A stretch of DNA of 64,000 nt from Spartobacteria bacterium (GTDB lineage: Bacteria > Verrucomicrobiota > Verrucomicrobiia > Chthoniobacterales > UBA10450), in assembly GCA_003169975.1 (NCBI GenBank), contig PNAA01000025.1:75700-139699 (forward strand), in the 5' to 3' direction. Position 1 is the first letter of the stretch, and every line of letters starts with the position of its first letter. Shown here one piece after another: positions 63,310 to 64,000 of the stretch. Both the position numbers and the translations under genes were made by a program. The notes beneath the pieces were generated by a model. That model did not search any database. It saw only the letters and a program-made list of their open reading frames with translations, and was not told the origin of the DNA.

Positions 63310-63728
63310 TGCGCGTCCGCTCCGCGAGTTTTACGGTCGCGACCCGCGGCAAGGGAACTTACGAAATCACAGCGGAAGTCGCGGCCGAGCTGGAGCAATC
63401 TGGCGTCGAGCATGGGACGGTCACGGTGTTCGTTAGGCACACCAGTTGCAGCCTCATTATCATGGAAAACGCCGACCCGACCGCGCGGCGCGATCTCGAA
63501 CGATTCTTCGAGCAGCTCGTCCCGGAGGATACGTCCTATTTCGAGCACACCGCGGAAGGCGGTGACGACAGCACGTCGCACATTCGTTCCGTTCTTACTC
63601 GTTCCACTGAAGTCGTCCCGATCGCAGACGGCCGGATGCTGCTCGGCACCTGGCAGGGAATTTTCCTTTTCGAGCATCGCCGCGCGCCGCACCGGCGCGA
63701 GATCGTGGTCAGTATTATCGGAAGTTAG
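63309..63728 (+). CDS. yjbQ: YjbQ family (UPF0047) protein
   Basis: 139 residues from the ATG at 63309. Family motifs: KGTYEITAEVAAEL, the metal-binding HTSCSLIIMENADP, GDDSTSHIRS and LGTWQGIFLFEHR. Members have weak thiamine-phosphate-synthase activity in Escherichia coli and their true role is unclear. The TAG stop lies inside the palindromic element at 63720-63828, so the last codons belong to the repeat junction. Coupled to the membrane protein upstream. Confidence 0.93.
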   Translation: MRVRSASFTVATRGKGTYEITAEVAAELEQSGVEHGTVTVFVRHTSCSLIIMENADPTARRDLERFFEQLVPEDTSYFEHTAEGGDDSTSHIRSVLTRSTEVVPIADGRMLLGTWQGIFLFEHRRAPHRREIVVSIIGS

Positions 63729-63828
63729 GCGTCCCGCCTGACTCGGCCGGGCGGCCTTCCAGCCCGTCGGCTCCGCTTCGGGCAGGCTGGAAGGCTGCCC
63801 GCCGAGTCAGGCGAGACGCCTAACTTCC
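63720..63828. repeat. GTTAGGCGTC-ended palindromic element
   Basis: Near-perfect inverted arms of about 40 bp, beginning GGAAGTTAGGCGTC and ending GACGCCTAACTTCC. They enclose GCCTTCCAGCC/GGCTGGAAGGC stems. It contains the yjbQ stop codon. The tips carry GTTAGGC/GCCTAAC, seven bases of the genome-wide octamer. Confidence 0.82.
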
Positions 63829-63881
63829 GGCTCTCGACACGCCGTCGCCGAATCGTTAGTCTTAGTGCTCTTTTGAAAACA

Positions 63882-64000
63882 ATGCCCGCTTCCAACAACC
63901 GCCACAACGCTTTGCGCGATCGTTGGAAAATCCCGTCCGTCGATCAAATCATGGTCGAGGAACGGGCCGCCGCCTTCAGCAAACGCAGCATCAAAACTTC
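63882..64000 (+). CDS. 3'-truncated gene start, possibly deoxyribose-phosphate aldolase
   Basis: The ATG at 63882 opens a frame of 39 codons to the window end (RWKIPSVDQIMVEERAAAFS, then KRSIKT). The RSIKT motif preceded by a charged helix resembles the N-terminus of some long-form DeoC proteins, but too little is visible to be sure. No strong ribosome site; the 5' side is the palindromic element and an AT-richer 50 bp. Confidence 0.45.
   Translation, partial: MPASNNRHNALRDRWKIPSVDQIMVEERAAAFSKRSIKT

Larger units (their letters stand above)
134..63437. repeat. Dispersed octamer GCCTAACG (about 48 copies on either strand)
   Basis: Counted by eye, the 7-mer CCTAACG/CGTTAGG occurs about 58 times in the window, and about 48 of these extend to GCCTAACG/CGTTAGGC. 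Examples on the plus strand: 7510, 9063, 16512, 20191, 34564, 48766, 62550. Examples on the minus strand: 134, 2319, 28629, 36717, 52589, 63431. Base composition predicts only a few copies of the octamer. Most copies are inside genes and are read as Ser-Leu-Gly, Val-Arg, Pro-Asn or Leu-Thr. See the matching finding. Confidence 0.8.

Overview
The window is 64 kb of high-GC bacterial chromosome. It opens inside rpoC and ends a few dozen codons into another gene. Several things point to a free-living Gram-negative bacterium of the Verrucomicrobiota type (soil Chthoniobacterales-like) or, less likely, an Acidobacteriota: arrays of duplicated MacB/FtsX-type orphan permeases, many dispersed palindromic repeats, a membrane H+-pyrophosphatase and many TPR proteins. 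This assignment is inference from gene content; no rRNA or tRNA gene is present to confirm it.

Region 1 (1-6.2 kb): the 3' two thirds of rpoC with a terminator-like hairpin, a PduO-type cobalamin adenosyltransferase, a dienelactone-hydrolase-family enzyme, and a convergent DUF885 metallopeptidase-like protein.

Region 2 (6.2-36.0 kb, all minus strand): the dominant feature. A two-component pair (NtrC-type sigma-54 activator, then NtrY-like kinase) lies upstream of a run of 15 genes. In transcription order these are a small membrane protein, an HlyD-type adaptor, a LolD/MacB-type ATPase, a 69-residue possible membrane peptide, a permease, a second ATPase, a TSGG-repeat DUF4097-like protein, then eight further paralogous permeases of about 800 residues and the remnant of another. 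A consensus-perfect -24/-12 (sigma-54) promoter sits in front of the run, with an inverted repeat about 100 bp upstream that could be the activator site. The simplest reading is one very long, activator-controlled envelope transport or efflux operon with nine permeases.

Region 3 (36.2-45.3 kb): a rearranged SLC13 transporter pseudogene containing an inverted internal piece, small membrane proteins, an MscS channel fused to a cyclic-nucleotide-binding domain, a K+-independent H+-pyrophosphatase, a receiver/metallo-beta-lactamase fusion, an FMN reductase and CorA.

Region 4 (45.3-51.6 kb, minus): gatB and a tightly coupled set, CBS-type synthase - cystathionine gamma-lyase/synthase - aroC - cvpA-like.

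Region 5 (51.7-64 kb): secreted and TPR proteins, YajQ, hpt/moaD, a sulfotransferase, a pseudogene graveyard (amine oxidase with an inverted piece, then a hybrid-kinase fragment), a fatty-acid desaturase, CtlX, a duplicated-TPR lipoprotein, YjbQ and the start of a possible deoC.

Two genome-scale signals overlay this. The octamer GCCTAACG (either strand) occurs roughly once per 1.3 kb, mostly inside genes and written with otherwise rare codons (TTA, CTA, AGG). In addition, several families of composite palindromic repeats occupy the intergenic gaps and in several places supply a gene's stop codon. No CRISPR array, tRNA, rRNA or intact insertion sequence was seen. Apart from region 36-37.3 kb and 57.1-58.6 kb (pseudogenes), no non-coding stretch exceeds about 300 bases.
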